This document shows, one piece after another, positions 28,581 through 41,507 of a stretch of 64,000 nucleotides of DNA. Under the pieces are notes generated by a model, which worked only from the letters and a program-made list of their open reading frames with translations, searched no databases and had not been told where the DNA came from. Positions within the stretch are counted from its first letter, which is position 1, and every line of letters begins with the position of its first letter. The translations under genes and the position numbers were made by a program. The stretch is from Neolentinus lepideus HHB14362 ss-1 (lineage: Eukaryota > Basidiomycota > Agaricomycetes > Gloeophyllales > Gloeophyllaceae): the NCBI GenBank assembly GCA_001632425.1, contig KV425551.1, positions 1,040,996 through 1,104,995 of the forward strand. Reading direction: 5' to 3'.

Positions 28581-30839
28581 ATGGCTACGACGCTCGGCGC
28601 ATTCACCTCTCCGCGACGGAGTAGCTCGCAGTTCACTAGCACTGGCAGCACTCTAGTTGACTCGGGCGTTGGAAGCAGTACGCAGTCCTCCTTCGAAAGT
28701 AAACGCCCTATACGTGCTAGGGAGAACCAATTCGTGAACAAGTATGGGAAGAGACACCATTCGTATGACCCTGAGAAGGCCCCCTACCCGCTGTCATACG
28801 ACAAGGAGGTTATTGAATTGTGAGTTGTGTACCTGCGTGACAATGCAATGGCTTGTTTGATGCGCGGAACAGAGAAGCAATTGATAACTCATACTCCTTA
28901 TCGGTCACTGGCTCGGTGACCATGATTAACTGGGCTGAACAAGAGGAGGGGCTGCCACAGAAGTCGCTGGACTTGGGATGCGGGGTACGTTAGTCGCCGC
29001 CGTGAACGCAGGGTAGCATTTACGCGGTATCGTCTGGAAGGCGGGATTCTGGATCGTCAATGCTGCGAAGGAGTGGCCGAACTGTCAATTTGTGAGTTCC
29101 TACGAGCTTCCGTTGTTCACAGGGAGGTGTGAATATGCTCCTCAGGTTGGCTTCGACCTGGTCAATGTTCAATTGCCACTGAAGCTCCTGGATCCGTCCA
29201 TAGGAAATAGAGTGAAGTTTGTCCATGGCAACTTGTGAGCATTGCCCCGTGGTGGTGTTGCATTTTATTCAAAGGTTTTGTTACCCCAGCCTGACGACCA
29301 GATTACCGTTCGATGAGGACGAGTTTGACCATGTCCATATATCTGGAATATCTCTGGGCGTTCCAGAGAATAAGGTGTGGAATTACGGTCATTCATATTT
29401 ATCGGTACTCAACGCATAACAAGTGGGGTTACATATTCGAAGTAAGTCAACATCTGCGTGAAGCGCATTCAAGCCTAAGAATATGATCACAAGGAAGTAA
29501 ATCGTGTCCTACGACCAGGAGGTGCTGTCGAGGTCGCCGAAGAAGGTAACGTACGAGCGAGGTTGTGCGTCATTATATGGATATGTAATGTCATGATGAA
29601 CTAGATATCTTCTTCCCTACTCTACCTCGATGGTTCACGAACCCTTTACGAAACCGAGTGCGACGTAGCTCGTCTATACATTTTCCTGACGGCTCCACAA
29701 AGTCTTCAACCTCAACGCCACCTCTTTCGCCGAGTTCAACGCATGATCACGCCCTCCTGGAGTCACTATTTTACTCCGTATTTCACAGTCGCTTCATCAA
29801 TACTAAGCCAACTGGTACGTGTATTCGAGGTTGGGACTCCTCTTCGACTTTAACGAATCTCCTCTGCAGCCGTTATTCCCATCTATTTCACGTCTACATT
29901 CAGACAAGTGCTCTCCGTCCCCAACATCAAGTTCCCTGTGCCGTCCTTTCCTCCACCAGTGCCGCTGCCGGTCCAAAAATCTACATCGAGTTTCTCTGCG
30001 CCGGACCCGTCTGGCTCGAGTAGGTCGGGCGACGACTCTCAGCCTGTTACGCGACCAACGTCCAGTTCTTTCTCATCTTCGGTGTCTCTCGCTACTACCA
30101 ATTCCAGTTCGCCACCGTTAACGCATCCGGGCACCAGCCAAACAAGCTTCGCGTCATCTACTACTCCAGATGTGCGCACAGTTCCCGAACTTTTACAGCG
30201 AGAAGCTTCGTCGTCGTCCTCTCAGTCAGGGGAGAGTACGCCACTCGCAAACGCAAGCAGGCGTACGTTAATAGATTATGGTTTGTCCGTTGACAGCACT
30301 CCGATCGGCTTCGATGAAACGGAGCAATTAATACCGCGCGACAAATTTGCACAGCAGTTAAATGACCCCAGCTTGACCATTCATTTATACCGAGCGTATC
30401 AGGGCGTGTTGGCATGTCAGGAGTCCATGTGGGAGGAATTAAAAGACCGGATACGCAATAGAAAAGAGTCTCTCAGAGCACTGGGATGGGAGGATGACGA
30501 GGAGCTAGAAGGGCTAAAACAAAGTCGGCAAAAGTTTGAACGGTTGGTCGAGAGGTACCGCAGGTGAGAACGACACATGAATACCGCGTGCTATATGTTC
30601 CACTCACTGCTTCCCTTTCTACCAGTGACATGCACGCCAGACTGGGTCTCTGGCATTCGCTATCGCAGATAGGCTGGCCGTTACCTCCACGTGAAACTTT
30701 ATCGAAAGCTGAACTTTTGGAAGAAGAGCGTATCCATCAAGCCATCCTTGAATCCCGTCGGCTCGCAGCAGAAGAAGAGGCAAAGGCTTCTTCCAGAATA
30801 GCAAGGGTACTGGTTGGGTACAAGAGGTTAGAAGACTGA
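28581..30839 (+). CDS. SAM-dependent methyltransferase (class I)
   Basis: Class I methyltransferase domain in the first half. Glycine motif I is LDLGCG-AGFWIVNAAKEW, split by an intron at about 28985-29040. Acidic loop FVGFDLVNVQLP and the post-motif block DEFDHVHISGISLGVPENKWGY come next, followed by RVLRPGGAVEVAEEDIFFP. The second half is a long Ser/Pro-rich linker (29900-30230) and a helical C-terminus (SLTIHLYRAYQGVLACQESM; KLSKAELLEEE-like). The layout, with a Ser-rich N-terminus (MATTLGAFTSPRRSSS), is common in Agaricomycete proteins annotated only as methyltransferase. Substrate unknown. The stop at 30839 follows YKRLED. Confidence 0.8.
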
Positions 30840-31120
30840 GTGGCTTTCGTTACTGATGCACGTATTTCTTGGTAGGTGTTGCGCGCCGGGACTGTATGAG
30901 ATTTATGATCACGGATGTACTCTATACCGCTGTAAATGCCACAACGCAAATTGTATTCTCAGTTGTTATAGCATGGACATGTCATCTGCACTGCCCTGCT
31001 AGTTATGACTTCCCATGGCCACAACGGCACCGACTGCTCTATATTAGGAAAGAAACGTGGCTAAGATCTAACTCAAACCTTTTTTCTGGCAGAACAACCT
31101 GAGGCTGCTCACAGTCGGGA

Positions 31121-34100
31121 ATGGCAGCGACGAAGGCCAAAAACTCAGCTACGGGGCGGACTCGGCAGCCCAACACATCACCTGCTAAAGTCTCTCGGAC
31201 GCCAAAATCAAGAAAAGGGAAGGCGAAGGAGGACATTGGGCCAGCAAAAAATGCGGAGGCCTGGAAAAACACCGTAGAACTTGGGGAGGATGTGACATGG
31301 TCATGGACATCATTGAGCGACTCGTGGGCTAGTCGCCATGCACCTGTTTTCACCAAGGATGGGAGGTACGTTGATCGAGGATGCGTTTTACATTTCTGGC
31401 TTGCTGAAGTCCTAGTGAAGCTACTTCTTTTCAGTTGTCGGCTCTAGCGTCAAAATCTATTCCTCTGTCAATGGCCAAGTAGTATCCACTCTGTCCGCTT
31501 CTCCTTCTGGCAGCTCTGCGTGCAAGTATTCTGGAGGGGACGGACATACAGATGTCATCACTAGCGCGATCCTCAGTCCCAATAATCCCTATCAGCTTAT
31601 AACTGCTTCTCTGGACGGTTGTATCAAGGTCTGGGACTTCCTAGAGGCAGATCTCCTGCAAACTATTGACCTTGGGCAACCCATACTCCACCTATGCGCT
31701 CATGGAAATTTCCAAGAATTTGTTTTCGTTGCTGTCGCCCGACCTGGCAAGAAAAAGAAAGCAGACGGTACGTGCCTATTATTCCCCTAATGATCATCTC
31801 TATACGCATCGGAGTTGCAGGGGGCTCCAAAGATGATAATGCCGCTGTTCTACGCGTCTCTCTGAAACCCAGACCAGCTACCGCCGGCGACTCGCGTCAG
31901 AAGTCCTCTGAAATCACGGCTGTTGGGAAAACTCGGTCAACCTGCGGCCTAGCTCTGTCTCCTAGCGGACAGTGGCTTGTTGCTGTAGCTGGACACAAAG
32001 CATATGTCGCTCAGACTTCGTCTCTGAAGTCCGGTTTCACAAAATTCGTCTCTCCTGAGGCTCTGACCTGTCTGGCGTTCCACCCTTCGGAAGAATACTT
32101 CGCTACTGGTGATGTAAGGGGCAACATTCGTTTATGGTACTGCCTGAACGAGGACATTATTCGAAGTCAGTCTGCCGTTGGCGTCGAGAAGAAAGCTCAA
32201 ACGACCACCCTTCATTGGCACGCACATGCCGTCTCCTCTTTGGCGTTCACCCTTAATGGCGCATATTTACTCAGCGGTGGTGAAGAGTCCGTGTTGGTAA
32301 TATGGCAGCTTCACACCGGGAAAAAGGAGTTTGTCCCTCGGGTTAGCTCACCCATTTTCACCATTGCAGTGTACAGGACGAAGGAACATGAGGAAGGATA
32401 TCTACTAGGCTTGGCAGATGCGAGTTTCGTCGTGATTGATGCTGGCTCCTTGAAAATCACGAAATCCTTTTCTCGCATAAAACTAGGTAAGTGCATCTCA
32501 CTGGACTCAGGATGCTGCGTAGTGATATATTCTATTCAGACTCAAGCCTGTCATCTGGGGGCCAGTTGCCACCCGCATCTGCACCTCTGGCTTACCATAA
32601 TCAGAGCGCCTCACTCATGCTCCCTTCCTCACACCCATCGTCTCTACAGGCATACTCCCCTTCACAGCATCAGATATTGTTGGAGCTGGAAGTTTCCCCT
32701 TCCAACCGAGTATCTCGACGAGATGAAAAGCGTATAGAGCCGTCGCGTGTGCTATCTATCGCCATTGCTCGCACTGGAGTATGGATGGCTACTCTGGACA
32801 ATCGCGACGGAGATGATACATTTCACAGAGAAATATATCTTAAGCTCTGGCACTGGAATGCGCGGACGGCCGCCTGGTCTTTAAACACTAGAATTGATCG
32901 ACCACATGGTGAGGCGATGGTAAATACGGTTGTCTTCAGCCCAGACACATCCCGTCCCCTTCTGGTCACAGCCGGAGACGATGGAAAGGTCAAGGTATGG
33001 GACACCCGGACTAATACAGGCAAGAACGGAGAACGAGAAGGTACGTGAAAATGAACCCCCGTGGAATTTTCTCTTATATTTTGCAGAGTTTTGGGTTGCC
33101 CGATCTTCCTTTCACTATCGCTCTGAGCTACCAAAGCACGCCTCTTGGTCCCCAGACGGATCGCTGCTGGTGATTTCGTTCGGTGCATACGTTGTGCTCT
33201 ATGATCCCACGACTTGTCTAGTGCACTGTGTCCTCTCATCGTCACACTGCAAGTCCGCCTCCTCCGCCCATTTTCTAGGAACTGAAGGCCGATACTTGGC
33301 TGTCGTAGGAACGTACGATGTTCTTATTTGGAACTTGATTACACGGACTGGTGAGGATTCAGTGCTGTCCGGATATTTCATACTAAAATCAGTCATTGTA
33401 GTACAATGGCACCGTCGGTGTCCAGCCGCGATCAGCACCGTTATTCCACATTCTATAGATGAGACGTTGGCCGTGTTCCACAACTCGTCTGGGCAGGAAG
33501 ATGCTTCATCAGTCGGAGTATATCATGCAACGTCAAGAACACCGGTCAAAGTCCGGAGCTTGCCTTTCCGTCTCCTCAGCATCACTTCATACCCGTCGCA
33601 TCCTTCATCTTCGCGCAACCTGCCGTTCACGCTCGTCGGCATAACCACTGCCTGGAATGTTGTGATGCTTGGTGACTATCTTCCCCCTCGCGAGGAAGGG
33701 GCGACTGATGCTCAGGCCATCGCTGGGAGAATTGAGGTTGGGACGAGGCGGACATTGTTCCAGGACATCTTCGGCAAATCTGCGTTCACAGATCACTCCA
33801 ATAAGCAGTCACAGCCACTCAGCAGTGATCAGTCATATACCTGGAATAATAACCTTAAAACTGGCATGCTTGAGGGACCTTCGCACCTACTACCGCCCAT
33901 TGAAACTATGTTCGACTCCCTCATGGCTGGCTATCTGCAACCTCGGCTTCCGCCGCATACAGAGGAGGACGAGCAGGACGATTCACGAGATGACATGGAA
34001 GAAGACGTAGATGTTAACATGAACCTTCCTGGAACCATGACCCCAGTCATCCTTGGCAGCCGTGCGGACAGAGTTGTGAGTTATCAGGAGATGGATATGT

Positions 34101-34420
34101 TCGTGGAGCTATTCAAACAGCATGGTACGTGTTGTCTGTGTTGTCATTGTCCGAACTTTTGCAGACTTACCTACACAGCGGTAACGCGGCGTAATTCAAG
34201 CTTGGGCCTGATAAACGGCCACAAGATCAACGGATCTCATGTGCATTCCAACGGACACGTAGCTTCAGTCAATTTACCCGAACCTCGACATCGTGTCAAC
34301 GGGCATCAGCCAACCCCCGTGAAGTCTTCAATCCAAGCCACAGTACCAGCGAACGGCGTGGTCGAAGAAGTTAGCACTTCGGCTACAGCTGGCAAAAAGC
34401 GTAAAAAGTCGCTAGCCTAG
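31121..34420 (+). CDS. NAN1: WD40 U3 snoRNP / t-UTP protein (NAN1/UTP17, WDR75)
   Basis: Component of the small-subunit processome that couples rRNA transcription with 18S processing in the nucleolus. The start is MAATKAKNSATG with a Lys-rich nuclear tail. Two WD40 propellers follow: repeats such as DVITSAILSPNNPYQLITAS, DGCIKVWDFLEAD, ALTCLAFHPSEEYFATGDV and HAVSSLAFTLNGAYLLSGGE. The second half has VVFSPDTSRPLLVTAGDDGK and PKHASWSPDGSLLVISFG. After the propellers come the conserved TRRTLFQDIFGKSAF helix and PSHLLPPIETMFDSLM. It ends in a basic nuclear-type KKRKKSLA (34420). The gene has about eight exons. The short exon after KDGS gives YFFSVVGSSVKIYS. Confidence 0.83.
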
Positions 34421-34630
34421 AGGACCTGCGCATGTAATGTCATCTTGCTATTTGACGCTTTCTTGCATCATATCCTTATTATAGCTTACATCTGTTGCAT
34501 GCGTTCCTTCAGCATGTCTTGCATCGTAGGATGTCAGACATGATGCAAACAGTTGTATACATAGTATGCATCAATACAAACCGAGGAAAGACATAACGTG
34601 AGATCGATATGAAGTCTAGACTAGCGAGTT

Positions 34631-35651
34631 CTATGAGTATTTTAAACTCATGAGCAGGGAGGCGCCGTGAAGGAGATCGGGAGTCGCTGTGGTACAGGAT
34701 AAAGGAGGCACGAAGCATGACAGCGTCCCAAAGGTGTCGTGACTTGCCTTCAATCGAGTGGCCTCAATGCCCGCCGGTGTTAAGCCCAAGTCGGCAGTCT
34801 GTTCCTGTTCCAGTTGCCTTCGCTTCGCAGATCGATCGCAAGCCCATTCAAGGGTTCCAGGTCTCATGGTAGAGGCGCTTGTGGTATCACTGGTGCTGCT
34901 ACTGGGCTGGTGCGTAGATTCCCCGAGTGAACAAGTCAAGTGAAGAGGCGGAGACGAGGAAAGACACTTCCATAGATCACATGGCTCAAGAGGTCCTGCG
35001 GGAGGATTACGAAGCTGTCCGAGGGCACGCACCGTCGGAAAATGAGTAGCAGCAGAGAGCAAGGGATTGACGCATGTCATAGCAGAGGGTGCACTGTAGT
35101 CGTCCTGCACGGTTGTGGATGGGATGGTAGAAATATCGAAGACGGCGCTCGGGCCAAGGGTCTTCAGGGGTTGGTCTGCTGCCAGACTCGTGGGGATAGC
35201 AAGTGCAAGCAAAGACAATCCAGTATTGTCTATCCGAGTATCATCCCGATGGTGGGTGGGCGTAACGCCGTCGTCAGAAGTTCTCCCAGTATCCACAGCT
35301 CTTTTGCTGATCTGTCGTCTGTTCTGAAACCATACATTCACTGTCTTGAAGTCCCTGTCCATCCTGTTAGTTACGAGACCGGGACTATCACCATCGAACG
35401 CCTGCTTACATCGCAAGCTCTTCTGCAAGTGCCTGCTTCTGTGCTCTGGTGGGGTGGGTGTTGTGGTCGAACGTTGATACTAGTCGGTCAAGCTGTTCCT
35501 CGGTCATTCTGTGCCGTGACTTTCTTGATGCTCGCTTGACTGATGGTAGGTTGGGAGGACTAATGTTCACGAAGTCCCTGATCAGAGCAGAGCGCGCGCT
35601 TCTCTGTGGCAGAATCGGTACCAAGTTACTGTTATCGGTGTCCGTGTTCAT
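34631..35651 (-). CDS. Homeodomain transcription factor
   Basis: The homeodomain spans about residues 37-96 and is split by one intron (about 35348-35405). Helix 1 to helix 2 reads KSRHRMTEEQLDRLVSTFDH, then PTRAQKQALAEELAM. The recognition helix is FKTVNVWFQNRRQISKR, with the invariant WF.NRR core. The N-terminus begins MNTDTDNSNLVPILPQRS at 35651; an earlier in-frame ATG at 35900 gives a long, unlikely extension. The remainder is Ser/Thr/Pro-rich with no further domain, ending LLMSLKYS at 34631. DNA-binding function is inferred from the homeodomain. No matching HD1/HD2 partner is visible nearby, so it is not evidently part of a mating-type locus. Confidence 0.8.
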
Positions 35652-35959
35652 GTCAGGAAGTCGCAAGTTCTTGGGTCTAGGTTGCGTGAGGAAAGGAACG
35701 GCGATCTGAAGTTTGCTGTTGGCCTTCGACACTTCAAGGATAGGATGTATAGTTATGTGCCTGTATGCGGGTTGCGAGAAGCGAGAAAGGAAGAAGTTGT
35801 GGTCGGGCAATCCTTGAACTTTAAATATGTGAAGAAGCCTGCTTGACAGGGCAACGAAGGCACATTTCACAATCATGAAACAAGCATATGGCATAAGCAT
35901 AAGTCGTAGTAACTACGTCGTACATGTAAAAGCAATTCTCTATCGGATTCCTTTGTAAC

Positions 35960-37869
35960 TTAGATCCACACAATTGATGTATCATGACCCGACTTTGACT
36001 GCTGCATTTTGATCAGCTCGGGAGCGAACATATTTCGCGGCAGAACCCAAAGGTCGGTGACGTCCTGGAAATCCTGGAGCTCGTCCCTCTCCAGGTCCCT
36101 AAGGAATCCTTCACTTATGTATATCTTCTTGAGAGGTACGCCCACTTCTTTTCTCGTAGCAGCGAATTCCAAAACATGCCCTGAACTCTCAATATTACGA
36201 CATTCCAATATCTCCAACTTCGGACAGATATGTTGATGTGCCTCCCAGGCTCGGCTGTCGGACTCGGGATCGTCTTTGCCTAGAGTTATGAGGTTGGAAG
36301 ACAAGCCCACGGAGGGATTGGACAGTATTCCATCATAGACTCGATTATCGTGGGAGACATCCTTGACGCTCAGAAAGCGAAGTTCTGGCATGGATAGGAA
36401 CCACCCGGCCAGAACATGCGTAGTAGAATCCTCGTCCAGGTGTCTTGTACCTTCAAGCACTAGGCTCCGCAGTTCTGGGTACCTCCCCGTGAGCATAGAG
36501 TACAGCGGTGTACAATCGTTGGGCCCCATGGATAATATTATCAGGGACTCGACATGGGGGGCGTTGATCAAGGACGCGATGCGCATGGAGTTCGTGGGTG
36601 ATGACTCATACAGGGCAAAGGATTGGAGTTTATGCAACGTGATAGGCTCTATCTCATGGCCCTGAATTTGTAACGGGTTGCGTCCAGGTCCGAGTTTCAG
36701 GTCCTCTACATTCGGGCAAGCCTTCAGAATTCGTATCAACTCGGTGTCGTAGAGCGGCAGGTCTCTGCAGTGGGTACTTGAGAGCTCGAGAGCGGTAACG
36801 TTGCCAAAACTCGATTGTGCCCAATCGACAGATATACCATCTAGGATGAGATTTGAAAGAGCTGGTAACTGGCTACCCAGGAAGGGCAAGGGGGGTTCGT
36901 GTGCGGATTTGGGAGGGTCTGCGTTGTTCCTGGTTTGTGTGCGACGAAGTTCGAAATGTCGAAGACGCGTAGGAATAGTTCCTTCTGTTATAGCATCATA
37001 CAGAACTTTGAGTGCATAGTCGCATACTGGATTCTCGAGATTAGTTGTCAGAGTTCGTAGCTGGGAGACCTTGGAGGCGATTCGCTTCAGCACACGATCA
37101 ACGACCTTCGGATCAATCAGCCCTGATTTATGCGAATGCATAGGCATTCCCCAGTCCTGCGGTATCGCAGATATCAGGATGTCCAAGGTTGTATTCGACG
37201 CTCTCTCCAGAAAAGCAAGCGACCGTTGCATGGCTATGGAGGGTGGTATCAGTGTGTCATCCTTCTTCAGCCTGAAGTGTATAGAACTCCATAGTATCGG
37301 GTCCGCGATAGCTATTGCGCGCCAGTGTCGACAGACCCACGTCAGGTGCAGGCGAATGAGTAAGGCGTCGGCTGAGGACTGTACTGATAGGGCGACGAAG
37401 CGAAATATGTGAGTGAGGATTTCGGAGGGAAGATCATTGATGGGGAATATCCTCCATAATAGTATGTATCGCGCGAATGAGAAGCCATCGTAGGCATCTT
37501 GCCGACGCCAGTAGTCAGACTCCGGGACGGTAAGTATTATATCTAGACGGCGCTTGTATTCTGTCGCGCGGTCTCGTATAGCTTGAACTTGGTCTTCTGA
37601 GTATTTTTCTGTGGGCTCCTCTTCCATCATCAATCTGTAACGGAGAATATTCTGGTCCATCCACTTATACCGATACTCGCGGGTCGTCGCAGTCCGTAAC
37701 GAGGGTAGCGGTGGTGGATCCCTTACGCTGGGCACCTTGTATGGGGCCTATCAAGGGTATACCTTAGAACATCAGCCGTGACGAGGATGAGCACACACAC
37801 CGTCGGATTCGTTTGAGGCACTATAAACGGGTCACTGACAGCGTTACTGACGACATATGACGTTGCCAT
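35960..37869 (-). CDS. F-box-like protein with LRR-type C-terminus
   Basis: Probable substrate-recognition subunit of an SCF ubiquitin ligase, a family greatly expanded in Agaricomycetes. A 5' exon (MATSYVVSNAVSDPFIVPQ, start 37869) is joined by a GTGTGT...TAG intron (about 37748-37800) to a long exon reading APYKVPSVRDPPPLPS. The F-box is INDLPSEILTHIFRFVALS followed by TWVCRHWRAIAIADPILW. The rest is leucine-rich, for example LRHFELRRTQTR, LPALSNLILDGIS and LRSLVLEGTRHLDED, typical of the LRR-like arc. It ends GHDTSIVWI at 35960. Without the 5' exon the frame would have to start at an internal ATG (37660). Total about 620 residues. Target unknown. Confidence 0.83.
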
Positions 37870-38616
37870 GGATGAATATTAATGTTGGGATAGGATTCGA
37901 AAGGTGACGCAGGATAACGGGGGTGGACGATTGTGTGTGGCTGAGCGAAGATATACAGACGGAATTGAATTCGATAAGTGCTCTTATTCTGCCACGGGCT
38001 GATTTAAAGGATCCACGTACAGCTTGAAAGCTCTCGTCAAGCAGATCAGGACAACAGCGCCGGAAATAGGTCTCCTTGGTTCGAATTACAATGTAGCGCA
38101 GAACGTGAAGTAGATGACCGAACGGGAACAAGAGGCGTTGTTGGCCAGCCTCGTGTTCAGTCACCAAAGTCGCAACGTGATACGGGCCCGCCTATCGTGC
38201 CTGCTGGTGCAGTGCCACTGGTGGTGAACGAAAACGCTATCATCACCAAGCAGGAAGTCACCGCAGTCGAACATGGGGACCCACAAACAACCGGTAAATC
38301 ATTCACGCGTGGACCGACATGCCACATCGCTTTGCTTCCGTTTCAGACGAACACAAAGGATGGACCCACAAATCCATGACTGCAATCGTAATCAGAAACG
38401 TGTATTGGCCGAGATCGCACAGATATTTTTGGCTGCCCTTGGAGGACATTTTATATACATTTTTACAGTAATCACTCACCTACATACAGTACTACTAGAA
38501 CGATGAAGCATAACATATAGGAAGAAGATAGACTTACACAAGATAGAGGAAAGGTCGTTACTGATGATAACTGAATAACAATCAAACATAAGAACGAAAC
38601 TCGAGATAAGGATCGT
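37870..38616. other. Intergenic, F-box promoter and PB1-gene 3' region
   Basis: A minus-strand open frame (37844-38167) overlaps the F-box 5' exon and has no recognisable domain; I take it as 5' flank. Nothing else coding seen. Confidence 0.5.
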
Positions 38617-41295
38617 CTATGTTCCTCGCCCTAGTCCGGGGCTAGTCGGCAACCCAACCAACTCATCGACAACACTGAACACAATGTCATCTTCATCCAA
38701 ATTCTCGTCAGGCTGTCTCTGTTGAACCTGCTCGGCAACTCTCGATGCTAACGAAGGGTCCATGAATCCCATCTACATCCAACCAGGTCACTGTCCATCC
38801 ACTACGCGAAACAAAGACTAATGGGGCCTTACTTCACTCACGCGTCTCTCAACGCGCTCCTGTATGTTTCTCATGCCCTCGCGTCTGTCAACGGAGGTGC
38901 TTCGCATATGACCACCACGCCCGCCACCGACACGGCCATGGTAGGTGTGGGAACGGCGAGGAACACTGGATATCTCAAGAGCGGGGAAACCTCCCCTACT
39001 ATAGCTAACCCTATGTGGGTCATTTTGTATCTCTGCAGAAGGGTCTGCGACAGGTTGAGCTTCGGCGGTCGAGGCAGGGTTCGCAGTGGTTTGCGCATCG
39101 GCCGGGCGGGGAACAGCAGTTTCTTGAGGTATGTCACGGCTCATATCCGCGAATGCGCCAGGTATGCCACTTGCATCATCGCGGATGAAGTCAGCGCTAT
39201 CGTCCCTCATAACACACCAGATCGAAACTGACCTGTCCATGGACATACCCCTCCCGCCCCTCATCCTCCTGCGAGCATCCCTCTCGCGCCGGTATCTCTC
39301 CTTCATACTCTTGTAAAATTCCCTCGCCGCTTCCAGTTCAGCTCTCGTCTCCTCATGCGAGTGGAGCCCGTACATATCAGTATCCTCGAATTCTCCTGCG
39401 TAGTCGTCCATGCCAAGATCATCACGACCAGGCGGTGGTCCAGCGGGCGGGCTAAATAACCCAGACATATACGGCGGGAAAGGCGGGACGGGTGGAATGG
39501 GGTGATACATACCCATGCCGCGGAAGCCACCTCGGCCCCGCATACCACCTCGACCATGCATCCCTCCACGGTGTCCGAAGAAACCGTAATGCCATTGTCG
39601 GCCAAAAGCGTCGCCGAAGGGCGGAGGCCTCCCATCTGGACCCGGGGGAGGCGGAGGCATACTTCCTTCGCTATGAGGTGGGAATGGAGGCGGCAGCACA
39701 GGTACAGGACCAAGTGGGGAGGGCGAATCCATAGGTAGCGACGGTGGAGGAGGTCCCATGTGTGGATGGGGAGGTGGTGGTGGCGGAGGCATATGAGGCG
39801 GAGGCATATGAGGCGGGAAAGGTGGGTCGTGCAGCATGGGCGGAGAAGGCGAACCACGGTGCGCATGAATAGGCGAAGGAGGCCCGCGGCGGGGGAAAGG
39901 ATGGTGGCGGAAGTGGTGGTGATGGTGGTGTCCGCGGACGCTCCAGCGCGCGTCCCGTCCTCTCAGTGATTCTTCACCTCTGCTAGAGGGCCTATCAAAC
40001 GGGCCTTGCTCGTCTATGGGAGTAGATGTCACAGGATCAGCGTCGTTGGACGCTTCGTTTGCCCTGTTCCCGATAGACATCTGTCGAATAGCCAGGGCGA
40101 TGTTGTTGACAGCTTCAGTTACGCGTCTACCAGCCTCTTCCTCGGCAGCGCGGCGCACGTAGGCGCCAGCTCTTCCCGCTTCAGCCTGGAACTCCATGGA
40201 GGAGCGGCGAAGCTCGTTAGCGGCACGAGTGAGAACTTCGCGATGGGCGCTCCAATACGTTCCGTCTCTAGCGTGTCTGACAATAGCCTGAAGTCCTTCG
40301 GCAAGCTCTGGGTGGCCGGCCAAGACCGACGACAGGCTGTTTAACAATGACGCCACGTCGTTGGTTAGGGAGACTGTCTGGTTGGCAGGTTCTCCAGTCG
40401 TTTCCAAAGGCGGGTCGGGGAACACCTTTGGACTGGCAGCCTTCGCCGTGGAAGACGCATTACTTTCATCTATGAATGCCAGCTTCAGCATAATGTCGCG
40501 GTTATGGCAGATAAAGCTGTAAATATTACCTGCAATAGTACCGGGCGCATCCATGTCGCCCTCAGCGTCGCTGACATCGAAGACGTGGACGGGAGGCTTC
40601 TTGGGGGTCTCATTTGCAAGGACCGAGGCTGTGGAGGTTCTCTCGTCGACCTCATTATCGTCGTCGACCTCCATAGCGTCTTTTGCTTTCTCCTTTCCTT
40701 TGTCTCGTGTAGGTATAGCGGGCTCGGTGGAGACACTCTCAGCCCTCTCAGTCTCACTCCTCTCACTGCGCTTGCTCAAGTCGGCGCTGTCGTTGACCTC
40801 AACAAGGAAGCCATGGGGACTTTCGAAGTCTCTGTCCATAGGACCGGGCATGAATGCAGGACCCATACCGCCCAGGCCACCCATACCCATGCTTCCCAGA
40901 CCGGGTAGCCTCTCCCAGTCATCCTCAACCTCAACCACGAACGCAGGGGCAGTGAAAGGGTTGCGATTGGCGCCGGGCGTGTTGGACGTAGGCGGAGTCT
41001 CGGGGAGCGGCTTATCGGCGTTGTCGGGCGAGGATACACTCATATTATGAACGGCGAACTTGACAACTAGGTCGGGCTTATAGTCGGTCTCGTAGTAATC
41101 CTGGAGCTCCTCCTCAGTACTGAGGGTGACTTCATCACCATCGTTATCGACGTAGGATACAGCGACAGCGTCGACAGGGATGAAGAATAGATTACTGATG
41201 CGTGCAGCGAGGACGCTCCATGACGGACGCTCATCGAACTTGAGACGTCGAGTGAGACCATCTGGACGCGTTAGTTTGAAATGTGTAAAAGACAT
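38617..41295 (-). CDS. PB1-domain protein with Pro/His/Gly-rich core
   Basis: I chose the start at 41295 (MSFTHFKLTRPDGLTRRLKF) because the PB1 domain begins here. The PB1 domain (about residues 3-80) has the basic KLTR/RRLKF start and an acidic OPCA-like segment YVDNDGDEVTLSTEEELQDY, so it may self-assemble head to tail. The rest is low-complexity: an acidic block (DAMEVDDDNEVDERTS), a coiled region (ELRRSSMEFQAEAGRAGAYV), a His/Pro-rich block (about 39700-39930) and an RGG-like glycine/arginine run (GGMHGRGGMRGRGGFRG). A last exon after a GTGAGT intron (about 38774-38831) adds MGFMDPSLASRVAEQVQQR and ends LPTSPGLGRGT at 38617. Resemblance to p62/NBR1-type autophagy receptors is limited to PB1; no ZZ or FW domain is seen. 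Confidence 0.75.
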
Positions 41296-41507
41296 TGGAG
41301 ATATGGGTCCAACTAGTCGCGACGTCGAGTTTATATACCAGATCCCCTGCACAGCCTCACGCAATCGCTGCGCCGCAGTCTGGACCTTGACGCTTCTCCG
41401 CAACACCTGCTGCGCTTAACCGACTCACAAGCGATCGAGCATTTCTATCCAATTTCCATCCTGTGCTACATGGTTGTATATACTTGTTACTGCCGACATC
41501 ACACTAT

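Noticed and set aside
37844..38167. Minus-strand 107-codon frame upstream of the F-box gene
   Set aside because: It overlaps the F-box 5' exon in another frame and has no recognisable domain or conserved pattern.
41331..41337. TATATAA on the minus strand upstream of the PB1 gene
   Set aside because: It lies only about 36 bases before the chosen start codon, leaving almost no 5' UTR, so a true TATA box is doubtful.
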